DNA of 64,000 bases, from positions 714,509,202-714,573,201 of the forward strand of contig NC_064617.1 in NCBI RefSeq assembly GCF_023898315.1. The letters run 5' to 3'. Origin of the DNA: Schistocerca nitens. Lineage: Eukaryota; Arthropoda; Insecta; Orthoptera; Acrididae. Positions 1-10,945 of the stretch are shown here, one piece after another. A program made the translations under genes and the position numbers. Position 1 is the stretch's first letter. Every line of letters starts with the position of its first letter. The notes under the pieces are model-generated. The model was not told the origin of the DNA, ran no database searches, and saw nothing but the letters and a program-made list of their open reading frames with translations.

Positions 1-167
1 TTTATTAGGTTCTGATACTTTATTATTAGTTTAATATAAGTACATGCTACAATATCTGATGTTATGTAAATATAAGTTCGCCTTTTTTTAAGGGGTGACT
101 TTGTTCGATTGGCTAAATCTACAGAACAGCTTGCGCTACTTATAAAGATATTTTGCTCCTTTTTCTT

Positions 168-435
168 TTACGCTTCGTAATTCGCTTGTTGCAAAGATTC
201 TGCTACTGGGTAGTAACAGTGATCAAGAAAGACTGACCTTGGGGTTTTACTAAAATGTGGGAATGAAATAATGTTTATCTTATGCGGAGAAGTATTCCAA
301 ATTTGTACCGCACTGTTTGTAACGAAACTTTTATAAGCCTGTGTCCTTATTGATGGGACATGGTACTTTCCTTTTCTTGGACGAAGCAGGAAATGTGCGT
401 TTTAATAGAGCTAACGTGGTAATTTTACGAGCGCC
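168..435 (-). pseudogene. C-terminal relic of a non-LTR retrotransposon
   Basis: Read on the minus strand this stretch gives a basic segment with the residues AVQIWNTSP, then a run ending at a TAA at 168-170. An A-x-x-WN-S-P block close to the C-terminus is typical of CR1/jockey-type reverse transcriptase ORFs. Two stops lie in its upstream part and no start is present, so it is a dead 3' fragment. Positions 1-167 hold nothing I recognise. The assignment rests on a short motif only. Confidence 0.35.
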
Positions 436-439
436 CGTT

Positions 440-1110
440 GAGTAAACAGTGTGATTTACGAACTAGAAACATCCCTCAAACTGCCGCTGGAGTGCGTTGC
501 GATCGCGTATACCACGTTGGGGCCCACGTACCGTATGCACAAGTCGCATCGTTCCTGAGCGTTCAGCAGCACGCTCAACATTAACGTTCGTCTGCACGGT
601 CCGTGTGCCGATGGCTTAAGGCACGTGGGCAGTTGCAGAGCTGGCGAGCGTCGCAAAGCTCCACGTACGCGGCACAGGTGCGTCCCATTACTCCCGTGGC
701 GCTGTGGCACACGCAAGAACGCAGCCCCGCGGGTCGAGATGCGACCTGCTACCAGCTAACAGCTAGGAGCTACCGTGCGCCATTAGCGAGACTCGATCAG
801 CGGGAACGCACGCGTTCGATTTCTCGAGACTCGTAACTGCATGGCGACAAAAAGTTGGCTCGGACGACTGGGCTGTTCCGGAAAAACTTGTCGGAGCGGC
901 GGAAAACGAAACGAGATGAGCAGCGAGCGCTCGCCGCGCTGAGAGTTCATCAACCGCGCGCCGCAGATTCCCAGAAGACGGACGGCCGCTCGTCAATGCC
1001 GCTGACCGGTCGTTCACGGCTGCCCCGCGTCGCTGCAGTGGACTCCACGTAGTTGTGGGGTACGGCGGAGCCACCGGTAGCAGTCGCATCACAGCTGTTG
1101 ACGTTGCTGG
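440..1110. other. CpG-rich segment, no recognised gene
   Basis: GC content and CpG frequency rise sharply here compared with the AT-rich flanks (many cg dinucleotides at 480-560, 700-780 and 880-1030). Open frames exist on both strands but none resembles a known protein, and such frames are expected by chance in GC-rich DNA. It could be a promoter or first exon, or a young unmethylated repeat. I cannot tell which. Confidence 0.4.
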
Positions 1111-1489
1111 AGGGAAAGGTACCTCAATTGGACGGAAAGTTTGGTACTTATCACGGCCAGAGACAGCAAAGGAACTGGAAGAGCAGCTGAATTGAATGAA
1201 CAGTGTCTTGAAAAGTATACACAACATCAACAAACGCAAAGCAAGGGCAATGGAATGTAGTCGAATTACATCAAGCGATGCCGAGCAAATTAGATTAGGA
1301 AACAAGGCATTAAAAGCAGTGGCTATTTGGGCAGGATAATAACTGATCGTGGCTGAAGTAGAACGGATGTCCTATGCAGCCTGGCAACGGTAAGAAAACC
1401 GTTTCAGAAAAAGAGAAATTTGCTAACGTCGAATACAGATTTAAGTGTTAGGAAGTCTTTTCTGAAAGTATTTCGTTGGAGAATGACCT

Positions 1490-1497
1490 TGTATGGA
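1490..1497. repeat. Target-site duplication, left copy (PLE 1)
   Basis: The 8 bases tgtatgga occur here and again at 2868-2875, exactly where the two RTE halves meet the inserted Penelope-like element. Removing the insert and one copy restores continuity of the RTE sequence. Confidence 0.75.
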
Positions 1498-1560
1498 TTG
1501 TCCATTATAATTATCCGGGCTATTATGCCGTGGTCGGTTGATGAATTGTGTGTCAATTCC

Positions 1561-1597
1561 CAACGTTTCGTCCCCGTCTGCCGGGGACATCTTCAAG
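1561..1597 (-). ncRNA. Decayed hammerhead-ribozyme-like motif of PLE 1
   Basis: On the minus strand, TTGAAGAT is followed by a perfect 6-bp stem (GTCCCC pairing with GGGGAC around a 7-base loop) and then GAAACGTT. Penelope-like elements are known to carry hammerhead motifs in their terminal repeats, and the order core-stem II-GAAAC matches. The first core base (C in the CTGANGA consensus) is T here and I see no good stem I, so it is probably inactive. Confidence 0.45.
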
Positions 1598-2867
1598 CGG
1601 GTCTGTAGCTCGATGGAAGGTCCAACACACCCACTGACTCGCTACTGACTGTCGCTAAATTCCGTGTCCGCGCGCTCCCGCACCGAGACGTGACGTCACG
1701 TGTTTTGAAAACCTCAGTGCAATTGGCCGCTGTCCGCTGCCGTCGATCGCCGTTGCCATCACCCAGTGGTGGACGGGTGGTACACATCTTCTTCAACACC
1801 GGCATCCATATACCGTTTAATTTCACGCCCTCCTCCTTTCGATTGAAATTATTAGGGTGTTTGGCGATTTCGATTGCCTCCCTGTAGAGCCTTTCGTAAT
1901 ATCCGCTTGTGGCCGCTAGCACTTACGTCTCCTCAAAACGAATATGATGGTTACCTGGTTGGAAAGCATGCTCCGCAACAGCTGATCGTCTCGTTTCTCC
2001 TCTTGTACAATTGCTCTTGTGCTCTTCCAAACGTTTAGAAACAGTTCTTTTAGTGGTACCCACATAAACATCTCCACAGCTGCATGGGATCCTATACACT
2101 CCAGCTCTTTCCAATGGTTTGCGAGCGTCCTTGGCAGGCTTAAGGTATTCCTGTATCTTCTTGGTGGGCTTGTAAATTACGGTAATATTCCGCTTCGTCA
2201 AGATCCTCACTATTCTTTCCGTTACATTTTTAACAAACGGCAAGAAAACCTTAGATTTTGCTGTAGCCTGTACGTCACTATGGTTTCTGCGTGGCTGTCT
2301 CAATGCACGTTTTATTTCGGCGGACGAATATCCGTTCTTCATTAGTGCATTGTGGAGATGTTCCATCTCAGCGTCGAGCAACTCAGGTTTACAAATATTT
2401 CTAGCTCTGTCCGCTAACGTCTTCATAACACCCCGCTTCTGTTGTGGGTGGTGGTTCGAATCCCGGTGCAAATAACGGTCCGTGTGCGTAAGTTTGCGGT
2501 ATACTGGGTGGCCCAAACTACCATTTTCGTTTCTAAAAACAAGCACATCGAGGAAATGTAATTTGCCGTCTACCTCCTCCTCCATTGTAAACTGTATTCT
2601 CGAGTTTATACTATTCAGATGCTCGTGGAACCGGCTTAGTTTCTCCCTGTCATGTCTCCACAGTACAAACGTGTCATCCACGTATCAGAACCATACATTT
2701 GGTTTTTTTCTGCCAGCACCGAAGTCCTGTTCTTCGAATTTCTCCATAAAGAAGTTTGCAATTACGGGACTTAGGGGGCTTCCCATAGCCACGCCATCCG
2801 TTTGTTCATAAAACTGTTCATTCCACTTGAAGTATGTGGTCGTCAAACAACACTTAACAGTTCTGAA
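1593..2867 (-). pseudogene. PLE 1 reverse transcriptase / GIY-YIG endonuclease, broken
   Basis: Reads from the RT palm region ([10 protein letters not shown], then YVDDTFVLW) through a linker to a GIY-YIG domain (GVYRIPCSCGDVYVG) and a basic tail. The protein would copy RNA and nick DNA for target-primed insertion. Two in-frame stops break it without a frameshift: a TGA at 2682-2684, immediately before YVDD where the relative has Arg (consistent with a CGA-to-TGA CpG transition), and a TAA at 1923-1925 after the GIY-YIG domain. The remaining frame is intact, so decay is recent or light. Confidence 0.85.
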
Positions 2868-3262
2868 TGTATGGAATGAAACGAGGACAATAAACAGTTC
2901 AGACAAGAAGAGAATAGAAGTTTTTGAAATATGGTGCTACTGATGAGAATTGGTTGGGTACGTCAGGTAACTAATGGGGAGGTAGCGAATAGAATTGGAA
3001 AGAAAGGAAATTCGTCACACAACTTGACTAAAAGAAGAGATCGGTTGATAGGACACATTCTGAGCATCGAGGGATCACCGATTTAGTGTTGGAGGGAATT
3101 TCGTGGGGTAAAAATTGTAGAGGAAGACCAAGAGATGAATACAGGTGAACAGTTTAGAAAGGATGTTGGCTGCAGTAGTTATTCGGAGATGAAGAATGTT
3201 GTACAGAATAGAGTAGCCTGGACAACTGCATCAAGCCAGTCTTCGGACTGAAAACCACAACA

Positions 3263-3470
3263 GAGAGAGATTTTGACTGTGTGCCGGTAAAACACGGATG
3301 CTATGATATGTGGAGCGAATCGAATGCCATGTTGTGCGAACAGTTGACCCGTCCGCTTTCACTGACCATTAAGAAGCAGTAAACAAAGAAATCATCAGTT
3401 CTTGTTTCTTTGATCACTGAGCTTGAGGAACATTTTCAAGTGGCCGCTTATTACCAGATGGGCTCCGAAA
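3263..3470. other. Unannotated interval
   Basis: Between the RTE tail and the SINE pair there is no ORF, repeat or RNA that I recognise. Confidence 0.5.
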
Positions 3471-3481
3471 CATGAATAATT

Positions 3482-4018
3482 GAAACTTCCTGACATTAAA
3501 ACTGTGTGCCGGACCGAGACTCGAACTCGGGACCTCTGCCTTTCACGGGTAAGTGCTCTACCATCTGAGCTACCCAAGCACGACTCAGGACCCGTCCTCA
3601 CAGCTTCAATTGTGCCAGTACCTCGTCTCCTACCTTCCAAACTTCACAGCACCTCTTCTGCGAACCTTGCAGAACTACCACATCTAGAAGGAAGGATATT
3701 GCGGAGACATGGCTTAGCCACAGCCTAGGGGTTGTTCCCAGAATGAGATTTTCACTCTTCAGCGGAGTGTGCGCTGATATGAAACTTCTGCAAGGTTCGC
3801 AGAAGAGCTTCTGTGACGTTTGGAAGGTAGGAGACGAGGTACTGGCAGAATTGAAGCTGTCGGGACGGGTCGTGAGTCGTGCTTGGGTAGCTCCTTTTTA
3901 GAGCACTTGCCCGCGAAAGGCAAAGGTCCGGAGTTCGAGTCTCGGTCTGGCACACAGTTTTAATCTGTCAGGAAGTTTCATATCAGCGCACACTCCGCTG
4001 CAGAGTGAAAATCTCATT
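3482..4018. mobile_element. Inverted pair of tRNA-head SINEs (family D), inserted as one unit
   Basis: Two copies of the same SINE lie tail to tail: 3482 to about 3782 with its tRNA-like head on the minus strand, and about 3783-4018 with its head on the plus strand. The arms are complementary over roughly 200 bases, so the transcript could fold into a long hairpin. The whole is flanked by a perfect 11-bp direct repeat, catgaataatt, at 3471-3481 and 4019-4029. The head resembles a Lys-type tRNA (GGTAGCTC A box, GTTCGAGTC B box). The right copy lacks part of its outer end at the junction. Confidence 0.8.
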
Positions 4019-4029
4019 CATGAATAATT

Positions 4030-4477
4030 TGGTTCATTATCCTTTCTGACATGTTTTTCTGAAGCATTCCAGAAACCAATGTATTCATGAGTAGTGTTAC
4101 TGTTCGGTTGACCCATATATTCTTGGCGTGTCCCCCGGTCCTCGAAATTCGGACTCATCTTCAAATTTTATTTTAGCAACTGCACTCGATAATTGTAAAA
4201 AGATGTAGTAAATAATAAGACTATATTAAGAGAGTGTTTCACTTGAAGACGCTTTTTGATTTGCAGAGGGATTAAAAAGTAGATGAGACGAAAAATGTTC
4301 TTGAGCGTGCCAGCCACCCATTCTCGGCAGTATCTGACGGTTTCCCTCGCTCTAAACTACGTCACAGGTTCACCGAACTCTTCGCTCTTTGAGGAGAAAC
4401 CTGTTACGGGGAAGGCGGGATTGTTTTGGACAAGAGAACAGCGTGAAGACTGCGGAACAAAGGCAGTGAACAGGTAG
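4030..4477. other. Unannotated interval
   Basis: Moderately AT-rich sequence. A 64-codon open frame from 4283 matches nothing I know. No repeat recognised. Confidence 0.4.
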
Positions 4478-4680
4478 AGTGGCGGCAGTAAATCTGCCGG
4501 CTCCGGGACGGGGTGTCGACGTTTACTGCCTCGGGGCGCATGCGCGGAACGCTCGGTTTTTGTTATCCACCCTTGTCTGCCGGCAACGTACGCGGCGCAA
4601 CAGACAACACGCGCTGACTGCCACGGCTCACACTATAGCGGGACAACTCGCTCGCGAGCACTGCTAGCCACGTTTCTCCG
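4478..4680. other. CpG-rich segment
   Basis: About 200 bases with dense CpG, bordered by AT-rich sequence, similar in style to 440-1110 and 14820-15110. No coding similarity is visible. It may be part of an unrecognised LTR or an unmethylated promoter. Confidence 0.35.
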
Positions 4681-5223
4681 TCTAACACTTTCAGCACTAA
4701 AAAAACTCTCGAGCTTAAAAGCAAATAACGAACTTTCTAAGTGACCGATCCAGCACACTGAGTTAGAGATGTAGCTGCTGCTTTGTCACGGTGGCGACTA
4801 TACACGATGTCTGACATAGAGGTCATGACACCCCAACAAAAAAAGTTTGTAGAAGCGCTTATGTTTTTACATACAGTACTTGACAACTGCGAAGGAACAG
4901 CTGACACTTTCTAAGGAAAAGCGCCAATTGCTAAGGAACAATCGACATTGCTATGAACACCCGATCAATGACTAGAGAAGTAAATGTAGAGAGCGGGACG
5001 TGTTAACTGCATCGAAGCCTGTGCACGAACACTGTGCATTCAACAGTTCATACAGTACGGTGTTCAACGAACGTTGTTGTGGAACCGGTTGGTGCGACAT
5101 TCCGTGTGATAACGCAACATGTACTGGACGGATCGAAGCCGGTCAAAGTGTCTCTACTGTGGCCACAGTAATGGGTGGATCTAAAAGTGTCATCATGCGA
5201 TTAAAAAAGGCAGCTGAAGCTGA

Positions 5224-5416
5224 AACAAATGGCTCTGAGCACTATGGGACTTAACTTCTGAGGTCTTCAGTCCCCTAGAACTTAGAACTACTTACACCTA
5301 ACTAACCTAAGGACATCACACCCATCCATGCCCGAGGCAGGATTTGAACCTGCGATCGTAGCGGTTGCGCGGTTCCAGACTGTAGCGCCCAGAACCGCTC
5401 GGCCACCCCGGCCGGT
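5224..5416 (-). mobile_element. SINE family A, copy 1
   Basis: Minus-strand SINE with a class II tRNA-like head (A-box region GTGGCCGAGCGG, B box GGTTCAAATCC) and the family body ending in cccatagtgctcagagcc. It interrupts Tc1 transposase A. No clear target duplication remains, which agrees with an older insertion. Confidence 0.85.
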
Positions 5417-5902
5417 AGGGAACAGTTACTTATCTCTTCGACAGACCTTGCAAACGCTGCCGATGCACATATCTCTGTCAGAAGCCTTTCGCGGCGATTA
5501 AAGCGGGCTGGTTTTTCTGCTTGGAAGCCTGTTAAATGCATCTTATTTCAAGCATACCATGGTCGAGAAAAGAGTTCGTTCGTGTAGGGAGTATGTTGGA
5601 GTGGATCAGCAACAACAGTCCAGAGTGGTTTTCTCCGACGAATCCTGATTCACTGTGGTAAATGATTCTGGCCACCAGTTAGTGTGGAGTGAGAGGGAGA
5701 CGGCATTATGACAATGGTCGAATGCCGCTGCATATGTTTGCGCGTTACTGCACAGCGGTATTGCAGGAAGATTATTCTGGATCACGTCCGTCTGTTTAAG
5801 GGTGCTGTAGGTCCCGACTTTCTTTTTATGGACGACAATGCCCGCCCACACAGGACGGCTGAAGTATCGTCCACACTGGAAAGGGAATATTTTGAACACA
5901 TG

Positions 5903-6079
5903 GTGGTAAGGACTATGGGACCAAACTGCTGAGGTCGTCGGTCTCTTGATCTAACTTAAACTAACTTACCCTAAGGGCAACACAACACCCATACCCGAGG
6001 GAGGACTTGAACCTCCCATGGGGGAAACCGCGCGAACCGTAACGAGGCGCCTAAGACTGCGAGGCTATCCCACGTGGCT
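5903..6079 (-). mobile_element. SINE family E
   Basis: A second SINE type in Tc1 transposase A, minus strand. Its head has a B-box-like GGTTCAAGTCC and its body shares the ggaccaaactgctgaggtc style with family A but is clearly distinct. Imperfect flanking similarity (gaacacatgg before, gaacgtaggg after) may be a decayed target duplication. Confidence 0.7.
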
Positions 6080-6297
6080 AGAACGTAGGGAATCACCAGC
6101 TTACTCTCTGACGTAAATCCTATAAAGCTTGTCCGGGAAGCTATTAGCAGACGTGTTTCTCAACGAACATCTACTATCCGAACCGTGCAAGAATTAAAAA
6201 ACGCCTTGAGAGAGGACTCGTCAACAGTTTGATAGTCAGCATGAATAACAAGCGCAGAATGTGCGTTCGTGCCCGAGGAGGCCATATTATGTACTGA

Positions 6298-6894
6298 GAA
6301 TCCTGTATCGACCTTCCTGTTGAGTGTCTGGCTTGTATCCATGTGCTGAAATCTGTACCATTTTTCGTTGTAGATATACGACTCAATCTCTATTAAGTAT
6401 GAACTGTGTGTCATGTCGGCCATCATTGCCTGTTATTATTCCTGTCCAGTAACGTCTCTGTTCCTTAGAAATTGTCAATCAGTGTACATCAGTTTCCAAA
6501 TGTCGCAGCAAACTTTCAGAGATTACGTAGCATGAAAACTAAGAGTCTGGTAAGTGGCAAGCAATTCTAGAAGTGTGTTTAACACAAAACTCTTTGCACT
6601 TACTAGCGCTGGAGCTTTCCACGTGGATGGACTTGTGGTCTTACGGGTAATATTTGCTCCAGGAAGAGGTGAATAGCGATAATCTGCCCGTACCTACTGT
6701 AAACAGCGAATCCAACAATGTCAGTGAGTCCATAGGTTTTGCTAGAAAACCATAGGTAAGCTGAGTAAAGGCAAGACAGAAGGGGGAAGATCCTTCACCG
6801 AGAAAGTGAAAAGCAGACTTCCCGAACGTAGGTATAAACTACTGTAAGCAACGTCATTCCCTCACTTCCACGCTCGTGTATCCATCATCATGGT
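6298..6894. other. Unannotated interval
   Basis: After the transposase stop there is only AT-rich sequence. Small overlapping open frames at 6160-6426 are antisense to the Tc1 relic and are not genes. Confidence 0.45.
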
Positions 6895-7301
6895 CCTCAA
6901 AGACGAGGTTCACGCCGTCTCTGTAAGGGACATCCAACGCTTGTTCTGCCAGTTGGTTAATACTGTATTGCCACTTTAGTAATTTTATCATTAGACACAT
7001 GTTGGACATAGTCTCTTCAATTCAGTGGGTATTTTTCAATTATATTTGTAATAGTTTCAACATTTAGTTCCTGTCTAATATCGGTATATGTTTTATGGTC
7101 CAACAATGAACATCCCTCGACAAATCGGACAAAGTTCATCTCTGATGATTCGATTCATCATAACTGATCAGACGCTAGGGCCCAACATTCGCTACCATAC
7201 AGTAACGAATGTAACGCTGTAACGTTGTAGAGTTTAATTAATGTTTCTTTTAGTACGTTATGTTTCAATGTACGATGTCTGATCTTGCCAACTTTGAAAG
7301 G

Positions 7302-8956
7302 TGGATTCCTTTCATGTTAATTTCTTAAATATGTTGTCATTTACGGCATAAATTCCTCTTCTAAATTTACTGTGGTGTTTCTGACTATCTGGGAGGAGAC
7401 TGAGCAGTGGAACGTGTTACTTTTACACATAAACAAGAACGATCTGGCACACTACTACACTTTAAAACACAGCTTATATGTAATTCATATCACACAGTCT
7501 CATACGGAACCTACATCCGCTTTCTTTCATATACTGTATATGATAAGATACTGTCATCCCCCTTCCCTTCTGTGTGAGAGGACGAATGAGCAAACGTATT
7601 TCTACTTGCATGCTTGATGGTAGCAGACAAGCCTGTCTGCTAGAGAACAGTAGGACCAACGTCGGAACAGGTAGCTACACTTTCTAAAAGCAAAGAGGTT
7701 TCTATTCTTAGTATGGTCCTGTCCGTCCCTTGTCATGTTGGTATAGGAAGCTGCATCTCTGGTCACTTCCGTTTGTATCTGTGAAGCACCCTCGGTAGGA
7801 GCCCATGGCAGTCGGTCCACGGCGAGCGTCTGAAGTGGTAAGATCTCCGGCTAAGCGCGTGTCTGCTAAGTCCGTAGGACAATGGATTTCTTAAGTTCAG
7901 CCTAACTGAAAATTTAATCACCTTTATTTCAGGTTTAGCTCTAAAATATGTTATCTTAAATTGCAACGCAGTGTAACTCGAATGTGAAGTTCAGAGTATC
8001 TGCCAGTAGTAGCTTTGTCACTACTTTGTAAGTAAAGTGGAACCACATGTTGAGGATCCGTAACTCTAACTAAGATCATCAATCTTAAATGCGAACGTGC
8101 GTGAGATTATAGCGTCTCGTCTTGACAATATTTATCAATATACCAACTTTTCTTTATGTTCAACCCACGTGGGGTGTACTTTGTGAGACCAGTACCACGT
8201 GGTTATACAATTGTTTGACCCATCAGGTTAATACTAGGACGATAGTAACCATTTCGAGGTTTTTCTTTTGTAATTTGTGTTTCGATGTAATTTATTTTAA
8301 TTATCAAAATTATTGTGGAGTTACACTCTTTGTGTAAACCAAGTTGACCACGTGAAGCATGTGGTGTAGTCATCAAAGTAGCCCTCAGCTATTCTTTTCG
8401 GGAAGATTTCACAGAGAGTTAGTATCAATTTAGTATACCAGCGTGTGGTAATTTCATGACGGACAGGATTGCGCTACAACCGTAACTTCTTTGGCTGAAA
8501 ATTTAATCGGTTGGTTGTGGTTAATTTTCTCTTGCATATGTTTCAACGTTCTTCGTGTGCTATTTTATGAATGCAGTGTTGTATGCAGTCTCCCAATCTT
8601 GGCTCCATATTTGATGTGTTCCGTAAGATTACAAACTCACATTTTCGCAATCCTAAATAAGGCACCAGTTTAGTTATGGAACAAGTTTAATATGATGAAA
8701 TTTTAACGGAACAATGATCAATGTTAAAATAAATGTCCAAATATAAACTCATTTATTTTTATTTAAATTCTTTATATCACCGGTTATCGCAAGATGACTA
8801 TTAAAAGATTATAATTGATGTTAGTCTGGTTGGGAATTTGGTAAGCTAGACTGGATACCTGGTGAAACAGTTGCTCAGTAATGCAAGGTTAACTTCCCCA
8901 GATAGCTCGCAGCTTTTAACCCGCTTTTATTGTCTTAAATATCAGCACCGCTTTCA
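7302..8956. repeat. Long dispersed repeat DR1, copy 1
   Basis: This 1.65-kb block is repeated in the same orientation at 51379-53113 with frequent substitutions and small indels. Shared landmarks include tggattcctttcatg near the start, ctgactatctgggaggagac, and accacgtg repeats in the middle. It has no convincing coding frame. It sits between two pieces of an RTE ORF, so it inserted there. It may be a long LTR or a non-autonomous element. I could not define a target duplication or terminal repeats. Confidence 0.75.
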
Positions 8957-8984
8957 GAACAAATTAATGCATCAACATTGCAAC

Positions 8985-9860
8985 TTCATCTACACCATCT
9001 GACTTCTGAAATATTTCAAGTCTCTTACTTGGTCAGTTATTTGTCCATCTATAAAATTTTTGTCTCTTATTGGTTCCAGTCCTAGAAGCGCCAGTACTTT
9101 TGATTTGTCAGTCGATATTCTCATTCCGTATTCAGCGACAATTTGACTCAATTTGTGTACTGAAATTTGAAAGTTTTCCTCGAATTCTCCTATTATAATC
9201 TGTTCATCAGCAAATAGTTTCGTCATAAACTTAAAATCATGACTTTTTAATGTGCTATTTTATAAAGTCAGCAATTTACGAATGATATCGTCAATGTAAA
9301 CATTAAAAAGAGCTGGAGACAGTGTGCAACCTTGTTTGACTCCTTGATTCATATCGGTCGACTCCGTCCTATTTCTCACAGCACGGATCCTTATTTTATT
9401 ATTTTTGTATAATGACTGAAGTGCTGGAACTCCCAGCCTCTTAAGTGATTCCGATAGCGTTTTCCGCTTTATCTTGTCAAACGAATTTTCATAGTCGATA
9501 AAAACATAGTAAACCGGCAATCTAAATTCCCTTCATTTCTCGATTACTTGCGCCAAAGTGAAAAGACATTCGGAACATGCTCTACCCATTCTAAAACCCT
9601 ACTGTACTTCTAACCTAAGTACTTCAACTATTGATACTAATCACTTGTTTATAGTTTTAGCACACAGTTTGTAGTATGAATTTAGTAGACTTATTCCTCG
9701 GTGATTTGTGCACTGTAATTCATCAACTTTCTTGTAAATAGGGCATACCAAAACTTCATTCCATTGTTCTGCTACATGTCCGCTCAGTCAGCAAACATTC
9801 ACAAAATTAAAGATTCTATGCTTTAGTTGCTCTGATGCCTATTTAATCAGCTCCATGTTT
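8985..9860 (-). pseudogene. RTE-like reverse transcriptase, broken
   Basis: Minus-strand frames at 9260-9520 and 8990-9226 carry consecutive RT blocks: FIDYENSFDKIKRKTL, GVKQGCTLSPALFN, then a catalytic box with LFADEQ instead of the expected FADD, then YGMRISTDKSKVLAL. The second Asp of the catalytic pair is Glu, and the two frames are separated by a stop. No intact product is possible. Confidence 0.75.
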
Positions 9861-10945
9861 ATATTATCAGAGCCAGGCGACTTTTAATTTTTATTTCTTT
9901 GACCACATTTTGTACTTTTCGATTGTTATCAGATCTATATAGTCGCTGATCTTGGTATTTATGTATAGTTCTCTCTCATTATCAGTCCATATATATTTGC
10001 AGCATTTTAACCATTCCTTTTCGGATATTACATTTAATTGTAATGTATCTCGTTCTTGTTTAATCAAGTGCTTCAAACATCTGGCAGAAAACAGAAAGAG
10101 ATTTTGGTCACACATAAAGCACACCATTGGCAAGACGGAATGAACACCTTCACCGCGCATTAACAACAGTGAAGTCACTAATGACAATGTCACTAAAGCA
10201 GAGTTACAAAACACGGTTTTCCGAAACTCCTTCACCAAAGAAGACGAAGTAAATATTCCTCAATTCCAATCAAGAACAACTGACAAGATGAGAAACATAC
10301 AAGTAGAAATCCTCGGTGTAGCAAAGGAGCTTAAATCACTTAATAAAGGCAAGGCCTCCGGTCCAGATTGTATACCAATCAGGTTCCTCTCAGAATATGC
10401 TGATGCAATAGCCCCATATTCAGAAACTATATTCAATCGCTCGCTCACAGAAAGATTCGTACCTAAAGACTGGAAAATTGCTCAAGTCACACCAATACCC
10501 GAAATGGAAAATAGGAGTAATCCGCTGAATTACAGGCCCATATCACTAACGCCCATTTCCAGTGGGGTTTTTGGAACATATACTGTGTTCGAACATAATG
10601 AATTACCTCAAAGAAAACGATTTATTGACACATAGCAAGAAAATATCGTTCTTGTGAAACACAACTAGCCCTTTATACTCATGAAATATGTGCTATCGAC
10701 AGGGGATGTCAAATTGATTCAATATTTTTAGATTTCCAGAAGGCTTTCGACACCGTTCCTCAGAAGCGTCTTCTAATCAAATTGCGTGGCTGTGGAGTAT
10801 CGCCTCAGTTGTGCGACTGGATTAGTGATTTCCTATCAGAAAGGTCACATTTCGTAGCAATAGACGGAAAGTCATCGAGTAAAACATAAGTAATATCCGC
10901 CGTTCCCCAAGGAAGTGTTATATGTCATCTATTGTCCCTGAACTA

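Larger units (their letters stand above)
1498..2867 (-). mobile_element. Penelope-like element 1, 5'-truncated
   Basis: A minus-strand element of about 1,370 bp inserted in an RTE relic and flanked by an 8-bp duplication. It keeps the C-terminal part of the PLE reverse transcriptase, the GIY-YIG endonuclease and a 3' region with a hammerhead-like motif. The 5' part of the reverse transcriptase is missing, as usual for target-primed insertion. Its relative at 21686-23225 is better preserved. Confidence 0.85.
1120..3262 (+). mobile_element. RTE-type non-LTR retrotransposon 3' fragment, split by a PLE
   Basis: The two halves, 1120-1497 and 2876-3262, together make the end of the reverse transcriptase ORF and the 3' tail of an RTE-like element. 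The second half decodes, with errors, to a segment resembling R-D-R-L-I-G-H-I-L, then G-R-P-R-D-E-Y, and ends in the tail cggactgaaaaccacaac. The same family recurs at 55950-56723 (+) and 58125-58527 (-). Both halves carry stops and frameshifts and the 5' part is missing, as expected of a truncated LINE copy. A Penelope-like element separates the halves. Confidence 0.75.
5107..6297 (+). pseudogene. Tc1-type transposase A, broken by two SINEs
   Basis: The plus strand preserves Tc1 transposase blocks in order: helix-turn-helix region EAGQSVSTVATVMG (near 5139-5190), first catalytic block VVFSDES (near 5622), second block FLFMDDNARPHRT (near 5821-5860), the region SDVNPIKLVREAISRR where SPDLNPIE is expected (near 6110-6150), and the end ARGGHIMY followed by TGA at 6295-6297. 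The Glu of the third catalytic block has become Lys, several stops are present, part of the middle is missing, and SINEs sit at 5224-5416 and 5903-6079. The gene is long dead. I see no terminal inverted repeats. Confidence 0.8.
6895..10080 (-). mobile_element. RTE-like retrotransposon B, split by a dispersed repeat
   Basis: Two minus-strand parts flank a 1.65-kb insert. Part one (8960-10080) reads PVYYVFIDYENSFDKIKRK, then NQGVKQGCTLSPALFNVYID, then LFADEQIIIGE, which are RT blocks A to C with the YADD box altered to FADE. Part two (6895-7300) reads LLYGSECWA and then GRTSVGCPLQRRRE, matching the usual RTE C-terminus. Stops and frameshifts are frequent. It abuts the plus-strand CR1/L2-like element near 10080. 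Confidence 0.75.

Noticed and set aside
763..1305. 180-codon minus-strand open frame
   Set aside because: It lies across a CpG-rich block and the start of the RTE relic, is antisense to the latter, and has no motif of any family. GC-rich DNA opens frames by chance.
3507..3590. Possible functional tRNA gene on the minus strand
   Set aside because: The tRNA-like fold is part of a repeated SINE head, the anticodon loop lacks the usual T before the anticodon, and the sequence continues into a SINE body.
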